This document shows, one piece after another, positions 7,188-14,020 of a stretch of 35,277 nucleotides of DNA (positions are counted from its first letter, which is position 1; each line of letters opens with the position of its first letter). The stretch lies in the NCBI GenBank assembly GCA_011605775.1, contig JAAOZN010000068.1, positions 1 to 35,277 of the forward strand. Reading direction: 5' to 3'. Position numbers and translations under genes: made by a program. A model generated the notes under the pieces. The model did not search any database. It had not been told where the DNA came from and saw only the letters and a program-made list of their open reading frames with translations. This DNA comes from Nitrososphaerota archaeon (GTDB taxonomy: Archaea > Thermoproteota > Nitrososphaeria > Nitrososphaerales > JAAOZN01).

Positions 7188-8252
7188 ATGAGAGAATGGA
7201 GGAGGTTGCACCCTAGAATTGTGAGGGGGGCGCGTATTCATACGACTTTAGAGGAGAAGAAGGATATGGCAAAAGATCTTGGAAAAGAGTCTGCAGAGTT
7301 TCTGATGCGAACGGTCGAAAGGCTTGAAGGAGAAACATTTCAAATACAAAAATCCGGGCTGGTCAATACAAAATACTTGTTGCCAAACATTGAAAATTAC
7401 ATAGAAACAGAGGAGGTGAAGAAGATCAAGGAGAAAGTGAAGCTTTGGCTTAACGCAGGCTACCCTGTTCATATCGTTGGCCCCACAGGCTGCGGGAAGT
7501 CGACACTCGCGCTACGTGTAGCAGAAGAGCTCGGCAGACCCATAGTATGGGTGAACGGTGACGAGACGATGACCACAGCAGATTTGGTTGGAGGCTACTC
7601 TGAAGTTGAGGCTGAAAGTTTGAGGGATAGATTCATTCACACGGTTCTCAAGACCAGAGACGTTATGCGGGCAGGCTGGGTGGACAACCCCCTGACGGTT
7701 GCGTGTAAGTATGGTTACACGTTCATCTACAACGATTTTTCCAGAGCTAGGCCTGAAGCAAACAACATCTTGCTTCCGGTCTTTCAGGAGGGCGTACTTG
7801 AGCTCCCAAAGAGATTCGGAGAAGAACGCTACATCAAAGTCAACCCCAACTTCAGAGCGATTCTAACAAGCAACTCCGTCGACTATGTAGGAGTATTTCG
7901 ACCACAGAATGCCCTACTTGACCGAATGGTCGGCATCTACATGGACTTTTACGACTTCTACACCGAGGTTGAGATCGTTAAAGCGCACTCCGGAATACCG
8001 CAACGTGAGGCGGAAGCAATAGTTGAAGCTATCCGCAGGCTAAGGGAAAAGCTGCCTGATGCAGAAAAGCCGGGAACACGGGCCTGCATAATGATCGCAA
8101 AAAGGTTTGCGATGAGCGGCGGAAAACTTGAAGAACTCCTCGAAGAACTATGCTTAGACATTTTAGCAACTAAAAGTAGAGGCCCATCGGACTGGGCTGC
8201 AAAACAGAAGCTCGTCAAAGACATCTTAGCAACCAAAGGTGGTAAAGGATGA
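7188..8252 (+). CDS. gvpN: Gas vesicle AAA+ ATPase GvpN
   Basis: A 354-residue MoxR-type AAA+ ATPase. Walker A is GPTGCGKST (98-106); the Walker B region is FIYNDFSRARPEANN, and a sensor-like segment is FRAILTSNSVDYVG with DRMVGIYMDF after it. GvpN is a known component of gas vesicle clusters that hydrolyses ATP and promotes vesicle enlargement. The first 70 residues are a charged extension ahead of the ATPase. An in-frame ATG at 7173 lies upstream of the predicted transcription start, so 7188 is preferred. The stop overlaps the gvpO start (ATGA at 8249). It has its own dyad-controlled promoter. Confidence 0.92.
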   Translation: MREWRRLHPRIVRGARIHTTLEEKKDMAKDLGKESAEFLMRTVERLEGETFQIQKSGLVNTKYLLPNIENYIETEEVKKIKEKVKLWLNAGYPVHIVGPTGCGKSTLALRVAEELGRPIVWVNGDETMTTADLVGGYSEVEAESLRDRFIHTVLKTRDVMRAGWVDNPLTVACKYGYTFIYNDFSRARPEANNILLPVFQEGVLELPKRFGEERYIKVNPNFRAILTSNSVDYVGVFRPQNALLDRMVGIYMDFYDFYTEVEIVKAHSGIPQREAEAIVEAIRRLREKLPDAEKPGTRACIMIAKRFAMSGGKLEELLEELCLDILATKSRGPSDWAAKQKLVKDILATKGGKG

Positions 8253-8533
8253 ATGAGGTAGAAATCCTAGAGATTGGCGAAAAATGCTGCGCCCAAATGG
8301 CAAGGCTATTAAATAAGAAGGTAGAAAGTATCGTGAGCCTTACAAAAGAGGAGAAAGGGTGGAAAGCGCTTATTGAGGTTTTAGAAAGGAAGGCAGTGCC
8401 TGACACGCACGACCTACTCGGAAGGTACGAGGTGACAATGGACCCGAACGGAAGGGTCTTAAAATACAGTCAAACACTCATAAGATACAGATCCGATCGT
8501 CTCGGAATAGAATTCAGAGAAGCAAAAGAATAG
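8249..8533 (+). CDS. gvpO: Gas vesicle protein GvpO
   Basis: A 94-residue GvpO: GEKCCAQMARLLNKKVESIV followed by the characteristic GWKALIEVLERKAVPDT and DLLGRYEVTMDPNGRVLKY. GvpO is a small cytoplasmic protein always found with gas vesicle genes; it has been linked to regulation or stability of gvp transcripts. It overlaps gvpN by 4 nt, so the two are co-translated, as in the haloarchaeal gvpACNO unit. Downstream (8534-8669) lies a short convergent gap with no gene. Confidence 0.9.
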   Translation: MNEVEILEIGEKCCAQMARLLNKKVESIVSLTKEEKGWKALIEVLERKAVPDTHDLLGRYEVTMDPNGRVLKYSQTLIRYRSDRLGIEFREAKE

Positions 8534-8643
8534 CACGGCCCCTCTAAAACTTCGCCCCTCCCTAAGCAATTCCCTTAGAAATAGTATTCCCAACTGAAGC
8601 GATGCCAGAACAAGTCAGATTAAAATGCTCCTAGTTGGCGTAG

Positions 8644-8656
8644 TAAAAAAATAAAG
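8644..8656 (-). terminator. T-rich terminator after the gvpA operon
   Basis: Read on the minus strand, the sequence TTTATTTTTTACTA follows 14 nt after the stop of the gvpC-slot gene. It is a typical archaeal T-rich terminator and also separates this operon from the convergent gvpNO. Confidence 0.5.
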
Positions 8657-8669
8657 GGGGTGTTCTGGT

Positions 8670-8834
8670 TCACCCATACCAGAAATTCTTGGCGTAGCTC
8701 CTAATATCTTCTTTTGCTTTTCTGATACCTAGCTGGAGTTTTCTGATACCATCCCCCAATTTCGCTATCGCTTCAGCGTTCCTCTTTACCTGCGCGTCTA
8801 TTGCGTTGTGGAGAGCCCTAACACTTTTCGGCAT
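8670..8834 (-). CDS. 54-residue helical protein in the gvpC position
   Basis: This small gene starts 10 nt after the gvpA stop on the same strand. Its ribosome binding site (AGGTG) overlaps the gvpA stop codon, so the two are co-transcribed and probably coupled. The product begins MPKSVRALHNAIDAQ, continues KRNAEAIAKLGDGIRKLQL and ends SYAKNFWYG; it is basic and appears wholly alpha-helical. In haloarchaea and cyanobacteria gvpC, encoding the outer stiffening protein of repeated helices, follows gvpA. This protein has no evident 33-residue repeats, so it may be a minimal GvpC analogue or an unrelated shell partner. Confidence 0.6.
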   Translation of the reverse strand: MPKSVRALHNAIDAQVKRNAEAIAKLGDGIRKLQLGIRKAKEDIRSYAKNFWYG

Positions 8835-8844
8835 TCTTAAGCAC

Positions 8845-9087
8845 CTAAGCCGTAGGTGCTGCTGGTGCTGGCGCTGGTGGTGCGACCGCTGCAGCCTCTA
8901 TTTTCGTTATCTCTTCAGCGTAGTGTATGAACGTGTCAACTGAGGCTACAACTACTCTAGCTTCAATCGTCAAAATCTCGATGCCGACTAGTGAGACACG
9001 TACCCACGCGTCGATGACTATGCCCCTGTCCAGTATCCTGTCTAGTACTTCAGCCAAATTACTTGCCGAGGGTGTTACGTTTACCAT
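8845..9087 (-). CDS. gvpA: Major gas vesicle shell protein GvpA
   Basis: An 80-residue Gvp[21 protein letters not shown], then [19 protein letters not shown] and [11 protein letters not shown] match the helix-strand-strand-helix unit that polymerises into the gas vesicle wall. The tail after residue 63 is rich in Ala and Pro ([12 protein letters not shown]), as in many GvpA proteins. It is transcribed opposite to gvpN-O from a dyad-TATA promoter with a leader of about 32 nt, and leads the 54-residue gene downstream. It is the only standard GvpA here; the other two family members carry extra domains. Confidence 0.95.
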   Translation of the reverse strand: MVNVTPSASNLAEVLDRILDRGIVIDAWVRVSLVGIEILTIEARVVVASVDTFIHYAEEITKIEAAAVAPPAPAPAAPTA

Positions 9088-9100
9088 CTTGCATCACTCG

Positions 9101-9173
9101 TTTCGAACGAAAGAGTTCTCTTAAAATGTTTTCTTTTCCAATCTAATATCAGGGAAAGTTTCGAACTTCGAAA
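9101..9173 (-). promoter_or_regulatory. gvpA promoter with perfect dyad
   Basis: On the minus strand, the perfect dyad (9160-9173; TTTCGAAGTTCGAA when read in the direction of gvpA) is centred about 20 bp upstream of the TATA element GATATTAGAT (9141-9150). Initiation is predicted near 9119. A second palindromic element, TTTCGTTCGAAA (9103-9114), lies in the leader and could be a further binding site for the regulator. Confidence 0.65.
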
Positions 9174-9190
9174 ATGATCCAAATACGAGG

Positions 9191-10173
9191 TTAAAAGTTG
9201 ACCACCTTTTGAAGCGAGTTCGCAATGTATTTTTGGGCCGCTATTAGATGTCTTATTTTATCTTTCGCTTCTTCTTTTCCCGCTTCTGTCAGCGCATAAA
9301 CTTTTGAACGCGGATTTTTGGATTCCACTATTTTGAGGAGACCGCGTTTTTGCATGGCGTACAGCATTGGGTAAACGGTTCCTTGGCTGAGAAACGTATA
9401 GTATTCTTGATAGATTCTTCGGATAAGTTCGTAGCCGCAAAGAGGAGCTTTTAGCAGCAAGGATAAAATGATTACTTCAAGGTGTTTTTTTACGAAAATT
9501 TCTAGACTCTCCCGAGAAACTGTATCGACAACATCTAAATCTGGCTTCCAAAGGGATCGTAGACTGAGCCCTATGATCGCCTGCTCGGTTTTTGTGGAGA
9601 GAATAACGTTCCTGTAGAGTTCCAGTAAAGCCTCCAACAAATTGCTAGGCAAAGTATCGATCTCAAAAGCGATTAGCGACTTGATAGTAAAAGGCATTTT
9701 TTCACCCATTCTTATGCGAACCTCCCTTAGACAATCAACAAGCTCTTTAGTGACGGAAGAAGTAACCGAGCCCCCAAAGTCCATTACAGCCCTCAAACCG
9801 GAATAACTTTTTGGAACAAGGTTACGCAGTTCTTGGAGTTCAGCTTTTAAATTGCTTATCTCATGTGATGTGACCGCCCCCCCCGGACCGCGATTGGAAA
9901 AGCATACAATCTACGCGATTCAATATCTTCTCTAAACTCTCTCTCAAAACGAAATCTGTTTGTCTCATCATTATTATATACAAAGAGGCATAGCTCACCG
10001 GATTCAAGACCGAGGCGCAGGAAAGAAGATAGCATCTGCAAGACTTGCACACCATATTCGTATAGGAGAAGCAGGTGCTCAAATTTACAGGGAAAAGCAA
10101 GAACCTTACGGGAACAAGGAAGAAAAAGCCACTCCCTTCTCCTTTTCACCCTAATATTTTGGTCCATTCTCAT
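9191..10173 (-). pseudogene. Second MEDS-PadR regulator, split by a frameshift at a G8 tract
   Basis: Two frames on the minus strand make one MEDS-PadR protein. The first (10173 to 9856) has the start of a MEDS domain: EHLLLLYEYGVQVLQMLSSF, GLESGELCLFVYNNDET, YAFPIAVRGG. The second, open from before 9877 to 9191, carries the rest and a PadR winged helix: LEVIILSLLLKAPLCGYELI, LSQGTVYPMLYAMQKRGLL, SKVYALTEAGKEEA. They switch at eight G (plus-strand C run 9877-9884). Nine G would join them exactly as AVRGG-AVTSHEISN, so a one-base change restores about 327 residues. It is the paralogue of the regulator at 1316-2212 and lies upstream of gvpA. It could be a phase-variable gene in the off state, a pseudogene or an assembly error. 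The downstream frame also has a possible TTG start at 9796. Confidence 0.7.
9877..9884. repeat. Homopolymer C8 (G8 on the coding strand) at the regulator frameshift
   Basis: Eight consecutive C on the plus strand lie exactly where the two frames of the minus-strand regulator meet. Gain of one base or loss of two restores a single frame. Runs of this kind change length by slipped-strand mispairing in phase-variable genes. Confidence 0.75.
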
Positions 10174-10895
10174 CCTTTTTTATTAGAGCGCTTCCACAAT
10201 TATACTTTTCTTTTTAGAATCGAAAATAGAAACGAAGGTTGTTTCGGGCCGGAAGCTTGAATAGCAGGTTCACAAATCTTACCATTGTTTAGCTCCCCAA
10301 CTTCACGTTTCCCTAACCCATGACTGAAAAATCAAGGAGAAGCACATTTCGCGTAAGCCGCTTTCCACTCATTTGAAACATCGATATTCCGAAACGACAA
10401 GAGGAAGCGCATTGACCGTGCATTGTATACCTAAACAGGGTTGGCGGATAAGCACTATACACTACGCTGTATCCGCACGCGTATCCACCGCCTTTAACAG
10501 GCTACAAGACACTCCTGCGTCTGATCAGAGGCTAAAAGAGTTCTACAACTCAACGTGATACTCTCTATTTGCATTAAAGCTAACAACTGGAGGGGTTGGG
10601 CAGCAGGAGAGATCGTTAAAGCACTCGGTTCAGGTACACAAAAGAAACACTCCACCACCCTTAAAATAGTATCAGTTCCGCTATATGCTTACCGCTATAA
10701 AACCAGCACCAACAAGCTCTATTTGTATACCTAAACCAAGACGGCTGAAACCGATTATACGCTCTCTTATCCTGAGCAGAGGAGGCATGTTCTAGAAGAG
10801 TTTCTTGGATTAACATACTTGTAAGCTTAACCGCTTAAGCTTACATCATAGATCGGATCTCAGCCCTCGAATGCTTACGCCGAGTTTCTGATAAA
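10174..10895. pseudogene. Decayed stretch with a broken ORF and a 300-bp-spaced repeat
   Basis: No intact gene is visible. From a GTG at 10555 the plus strand reads NVILSICIKANNWRGWAAG and continues to a TAA at 10732, then resumes in frame (TKTAETDYTLSYPEQ, HVLEEFLGLTYL) to 10824, so it looks like a gene with an internal stop. The 14-mer TTGTATACCTAAAC occurs at 10423-10436 and exactly 300 bp later at 10723-10736, with weaker similarity beyond it, which suggests an old tandem duplication. I do not recognise the protein. The promoter of the split regulator lies at the left end (TATA-like sequence near 10195-10205 on the minus strand). Confidence 0.45.
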
Positions 10896-11426
10896 CTAAC
10901 TACTCTTCATCTCAACCTCGAACACGCACTTCTCATCTCCCTTCGATAAGCACGAGACCTCCTCGACCGAAACCTCTTTAGCGTAGAGTGTGGTTAGGAA
11001 GCCCTTAAGGAAACCTTTTGTGAAGAAGCAGGATGGCTTATCTGATCTGAAAACCTTAGCCTCGAACACACCCTCGCAAACAAGCCTACCTGAGCAACGC
11101 TCAGCATCAAACGAATCTAGGCTCATCTTGAACCAACCCTCCCTCAACTTATACTCAGAAAAGAACCTTAAGACAACAATCTTATCCCCGAACTCCTTCA
11201 TAAGCCTCTCACAAGACCTGGCGCCACAAGCTAAGCCGACCTCATAGAGTATGACGCCCCCGCCTGAACCAAAGCGCTCGAATAAAGCAGACTTAAAGTC
11301 AGCAAAAGTCACACACCTAAAGATGAACGCATCACCACTCCTAAGCAAAGTATAGGGCGCAGCTGACTCCTCAGAAGAATCCGTAAACCGCCCCCCCCCC
11401 CTTTTTCGATAAACACGCAACTTCAT
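10896..11426 (-). CDS. V4R-domain sensor protein with an in-frame G11 tract
   Basis: A 176-residue protein. Residues 25-175 match a V4R (4-vinyl reductase) domain: EVGLACGARSCERLMKEFG in the middle and FFTKGFLKGFLTTLYAKEVS with the closing CLSKGDEKCVFEVE, a C-x5-D-x2-C ending typical of V4R. These small-molecule-binding domains are often sensors linked to regulators. The gene stands alone, without a DNA-binding domain. Codons 8-12 contain eleven consecutive G (plus 11391-11401, protein RKRGGGRF), in frame in this sequence, so any length change not divisible by three would silence it. A TTG lies one codon upstream; the ATG is preferred. A TTAATTAAA TATA-like element is about 25 nt upstream. 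Confidence 0.75.
   Translation of the reverse strand: MKLRVYRKRGGGRFTDSSEESAAPYTLLRSGDAFIFRCVTFADFKSALFERFGSGGGVILYEVGLACGARSCERLMKEFGDKIVVLRFFSEYKLREGWFKMSLDSFDAERCSGRLVCEGVFEAKVFRSDKPSCFFTKGFLKGFLTTLYAKEVSVEEVSCLSKGDEKCVFEVEMKSS
11391..11401. repeat. Homopolymer C11 (G11 on the coding strand) in the V4R gene
   Basis: Eleven consecutive C on the plus strand, preceded on the coding strand by five A, fall within codons 8-12 of the V4R gene. This is the longest homopolymer in the window and a strong candidate for slippage. Confidence 0.8.
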
Positions 11427-11470
11427 CAAAGAAAAATTATCACCCAGCTTTTAATTAAAGCTTACTCATC

Positions 11471-11530
11471 ATGTTCAAACGAGGATCTTTGAGAATTGGG
11501 TAAAACGTGTTTGTCGTTATGTTTGAACAT
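11471..11530. repeat. Inverted repeat ATGTTCAAAC
   Basis: ATGTTCAAAC (11471-11480) and its exact complement GTTTGAACAT (11521-11530) are 40 bp apart. They lie between the V4R gene promoter and a gene remnant. They may be the edge of a former mobile element or a regulatory dyad; nothing else supports either. Confidence 0.4.
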
Positions 11531-11826
11531 CCTTCATCAGGTATGAGGGATTAGATGATTGGCTTATGAACGGTCTAGGGTGTAGGCGTGTCTGACGTTC
11601 GTAGAAGATGTCCTGAGAAAATTCAAAGAAATTAAGGCGTTTAGAGGTGCCCACAGGCGGCTTCCTAATCCTAATCAAAGTTCCACCAGACGGTAGGCCT
11701 GTTAAAGCAAACTTCGACAGACCGATCACAGCAGAAGAATACACAGTCGTCTACCCAGGTGTTGTAAAAGTGGTTGGTAGGATGACGGATGTGCGACCTC
11801 TCATAGATTTGCGGAGGGTGTGCTAA
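11531..11826 (+). pseudogene. Frameshifted remnant of an unrecognised gene
   Basis: The plus strand reads protein-like in successive frames: RYEGLDDWLMNGLGCRRV, then LTFVEDVLRKFKEIKAF, then from 11647 a clean 59-codon frame (VPTGGFLILIKVPPDGRPVK, ANFDRPITAEEYTVVYPGVV and a final stretch to DLRRVC) ending in TAA at 11824-11826. The breaks between frames indicate decay. The last part alone could still be translated from the GTG at 11647. I do not recognise the family. The flanks are an inverted repeat on one side and the HEPN-MNT pair on the other. Confidence 0.45.
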
Positions 11827-11884
11827 GCTCAGCTCCGCTCCCTGCAATGAGTGAAGCCCTTCGGGCCCACCTTAATTCTATCTG

Positions 11885-12256
11885 CTAGGTAATCTCTTCA
11901 TAGTTGGATATGAACTTCCTATACCACTCAAACTCCTCCAAAGTTACCAGATGCAGCTCAAAAGGGTTAGGCGTGCCAAAGACCTGCCTAGCCAAATCGT
12001 ACGTCTTAAGCCTCTTCTCAAGTTCTTTAAATTCGTCACATATAACCAGCACGTCAACATCGCTTAGTGGCCCGCTTCTACCCTCAGCAACACTTCCGAA
12101 GACAAGAACTCTAACGCGGCTTTTAAGGTGGTGTGCGAGCTCAGATTTGAACCGTCGGAGCGACTCTTGATACCTACTTCTCATCGCAGCTAATTTAAGA
12201 CTCCTCTTAACCACACGCTTGAACGCTTCACTCAAACTCAGATAACCTCTTGACAT
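11885..12256 (-). CDS. MNT-type nucleotidyltransferase antitoxin
   Basis: A 123-residue minimal nucleotidyltransferase with the full active-site signature: VLVFGSVAEGRSGPLSDVDV, with G54-S55 and D66-x-D68 (GSX10DXD). Such proteins act as antitoxins to HEPN-domain partners, in studied cases by AMPylating the toxin. The gene overlaps the 3' end of the upstream HEPN gene by 29 bp, so they form a coupled toxin-antitoxin pair. The N-terminal 45 residues are a basic helical extension. Confidence 0.85.
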   Translation of the reverse strand: MSRGYLSLSEAFKRVVKRSLKLAAMRSRYQESLRRFKSELAHHLKSRVRVLVFGSVAEGRSGPLSDVDVLVICDEFKELEKRLKTYDLARQVFGTPNPFELHLVTLEEFEWYRKFISNYEEIT

Positions 12257-12584
12257 AATCCTCTGCGAAACGTAGTATGGTCATAGCGGTTTCTTTTGAA
12301 TAATCCTTCGGTAAGTACCTTGAAGTTATGTATGCCTCCTCTAATAGATCTAAGATCATATTCGGCAGCTCCGGCGGCTCAGCACCTATCTCTCTAAGCT
12401 CAGATAGCAGTACCTCGATGCTATGTGTTTTAGGGTATTCGCCTACTCGTTTAGCCAACAGATACTTCAAGTAGAACTGTATCGCTTGTTCGCAATTAAA
12501 GAGTGTTAAGTTATACAAGCCTAATTCAAACGCCTTCCCCGCTAGGGTAAGCATCTCAGATGCCCTCTTCTTAAGGAACTCCAA
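12228..12584 (-). CDS. HEPN-domain protein (putative toxin)
   Basis: A 118-residue HEPN protein: LKKRASEMLTLAGKAFELGL, NLTLFNCEQAIQFYLKYLLA and the PKTHSIEVLLSELREIG segment with the family His. HEPN proteins paired with MNT partners are usually RNases or targets of AMPylation. The Rx4-6H motif of HepT is not clear here, so this belongs to the general HEPN family and enzymatic activity is uncertain. It is the first gene of the pair; a TTAAATACT TATA-like element lies upstream on the minus strand near 12612-12620. Confidence 0.8.
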   Translation of the reverse strand: MEFLKKRASEMLTLAGKAFELGLYNLTLFNCEQAIQFYLKYLLAKRVGEYPKTHSIEVLLSELREIGAEPPELPNMILDLLEEAYITSRYLPKDYSKETAMTILRFAEDYVKRLSEFE

Positions 12585-12680
12585 TCCAAAAGAAGTTGGT
12601 GCTCAAAAGTATTTAACCTTGAACATTTACTCTCCCAAGATACCTAACACTCTACCCCACATATTATCTACAATAGTGAA

Positions 12681-13007
12681 TCAAATGCTTCGCTTTTTGG
12701 CTTCTTTAGCAAGCTCCAATATCAAATCATCTATGAATTGCTCAAAAGCTTTCGGGTTGGTTAACTTAAGAAACTTATTCCGCTCTATATCCTCTCTTAC
12801 CTTCTCTAGAAATCGATCTTTCTCGGCTTCAGGCAGATAATCCTGTATCTTCAAAACCCTACCGAGCGCATCGATAAGCCTGAAGGTCCCGTAGGACTGA
12901 GGCTCCTCCAAGCAGCCTCTTGCGCTCGAAGCCATATACGTTGCGAGCTCGAAGAGGTAATTGGATAGAGATCTTTTTTCTGTGTTACCCACTTCTAGGC
13001 ACCTCAC
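12681..13007 (-). CDS. DUF6092-family protein
   Basis: A 108-residue protein whose core, LFELATYMASSARGCLEEP followed by YGTFRLIDALGRVLKI, resembles the DUF6092 family of archaea and bacteria. The family has no established function. The gene overlaps the 3' end of the upstream nitroreductase gene by 23 bp, which indicates coupled expression. Confidence 0.7.
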   Translation of the reverse strand: MRCLEVGNTEKRSLSNYLFELATYMASSARGCLEEPQSYGTFRLIDALGRVLKIQDYLPEAEKDRFLEKVREDIERNKFLKLTNPKAFEQFIDDLILELAKEAKKRSI

Positions 13008-13536
13008 TTGCCCAACTTACGCCGTATCTATTCAAATAGGCTATTTCTTCTATCCTCTTTTTGGGAGGCGCCTTAGGTTGCTCCTTAGGATGCCCTAGTA
13101 TAACTATAAATTCAGGCTCGATTCTCTCAGGCAGTTCGAGAATCTCCTTTAGTGCTATTCTAGAGAACGATTTAATGACACATGCTCCTAAACCGAGAGC
13201 GTGCGCTGCGAGAAGCATATTTTCAACAGCCATAGCGCAGTCCGCTATTCTGATATAGTTTTTACCCAACTCCCCTCCCTCTTTTTCATAGATGTCAAGG
13301 TCTGAGCACACAACGATGGCTGCGGGGGCGTTGCCTAGAAAGCCGGGCGAAAAGAGCCTAACTAGGTTAAGTATACGTTGATCTGTTATGACTATGAATT
13401 TCCAGCCCTGAAGGTTGGAGCCTGAAGGTGCTAATCTTGCGGCATCAAGGATCTTCCTAAACTCCTCCATAGTTACCTTTTCATCTGTAAAGCTGCGGAT
13501 ACTTCGCCTGCTCATTATAGCTTCAAAGACATCCAA
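12985..13536 (-). CDS. Nitroreductase-family FMN oxidoreductase
   Basis: A 183-residue nitroreductase. The N-terminal MDVFEAIMSRRSIRSFTDEK has the FMN-phosphate-binding RRSIR, APSGSNLQGWKFIVI is the second FMN-contact segment, and GLGACVIKSF and LGHPKEQPKAPPKK follow. These cytoplasmic homodimers reduce varied substrates with NAD(P)H; the physiological substrate cannot be read from sequence. The gene opens a minus-strand operon with the DUF6092 gene and is divergent from mscL. The length is typical of the short archaeal members. Confidence 0.88.
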   Translation of the reverse strand: MDVFEAIMSRRSIRSFTDEKVTMEEFRKILDAARLAPSGSNLQGWKFIVITDQRILNLVRLFSPGFLGNAPAAIVVCSDLDIYEKEGGELGKNYIRIADCAMAVENMLLAAHALGLGACVIKSFSRIALKEILELPERIEPEFIVILGHPKEQPKAPPKKRIEEIAYLNRYGVSWASEVPRSG

Positions 13537-13619
13537 ACTTTATCGAAATGAGTGAAGCCTTCTGGCTATTATTAAACATTTATTAATAGTAAGGTTTGCA
13601 TATCGAATAAGGGGTTCAT

Positions 13620-13987
13620 TTGGTGAAAGAGGAAGAGATCTTAGAGGAGTTAAGGCGCATAAGGGCACTTCTGGAGCCTAAGCCTGCGCCACCTCCACCC
13701 CAAGGTTTGTGGGCTGAATTCTTAGATTTCATCTCAAAGTATAAGGTTATGGGTATGGCAGTTGCCTTCATATTAGGTCTATATATCTGGGAGCACTTGT
13801 CAAAGCCCTGGTTGACGACATAATAATGCCGATTGTACAGTTTGCTACACCAAACGTTGCGTGGGAAGCCATAGAGATCGGCCCCTTCAGAGTTGGCCAC
13901 TTTGTAGGGTCACTTATCACATTCATTATTATAGCATTTGTGGTCTTTCTACTGGTGAAAGTGAGTAAAAGATTCAAGATAGAGTAG
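13620..13987 (+). pseudogene. mscL: Frameshifted MscL-like mechanosensitive channel
   Basis: The first frame (13620 to about 13786, TTG start) reads a short charged N-terminus and SKYKVMGMAVAFILGLYI, the first MscL membrane helix. It then runs out of frame. The second frame, from about 13787 to a TAG at 13985, continues LGALVKALVDDIIMPIVQFA and GSLITFIIIAFVVFLLVKVS, the rest of the MscL channel with the conserved DDIIMPIV. One base missing in the AT-rich CTATATATCTGGG region (about 13780-13790) accounts for the break. MscL releases solutes on hypo-osmotic shock. It could be a recent pseudogene, a sequencing error or a slippage site in the short TA repeat. It is divergent from the nitroreductase operon and convergent with the MMPL gene. 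Confidence 0.7.
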
Positions 13988-14020
13988 AGAAGCTTGTGTA
14001 GCTAATGCGAATGCGATCAA

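Noticed and set aside
2295-7230. G6 runs in gvpF/L, gvpK (5109-5114) and gvpN as further switch sites
   Set aside because: All three genes are in frame, and runs of six G are too short to be strong slippage candidates.
11849-13563. Similar short sequences ATGAGTGAAGCC near 11850 and 13548, each with a small hairpin
   Set aside because: Only about 12 bp are shared and the stems are 3-4 bp; no box C/D sRNA or terminator pattern could be confirmed.
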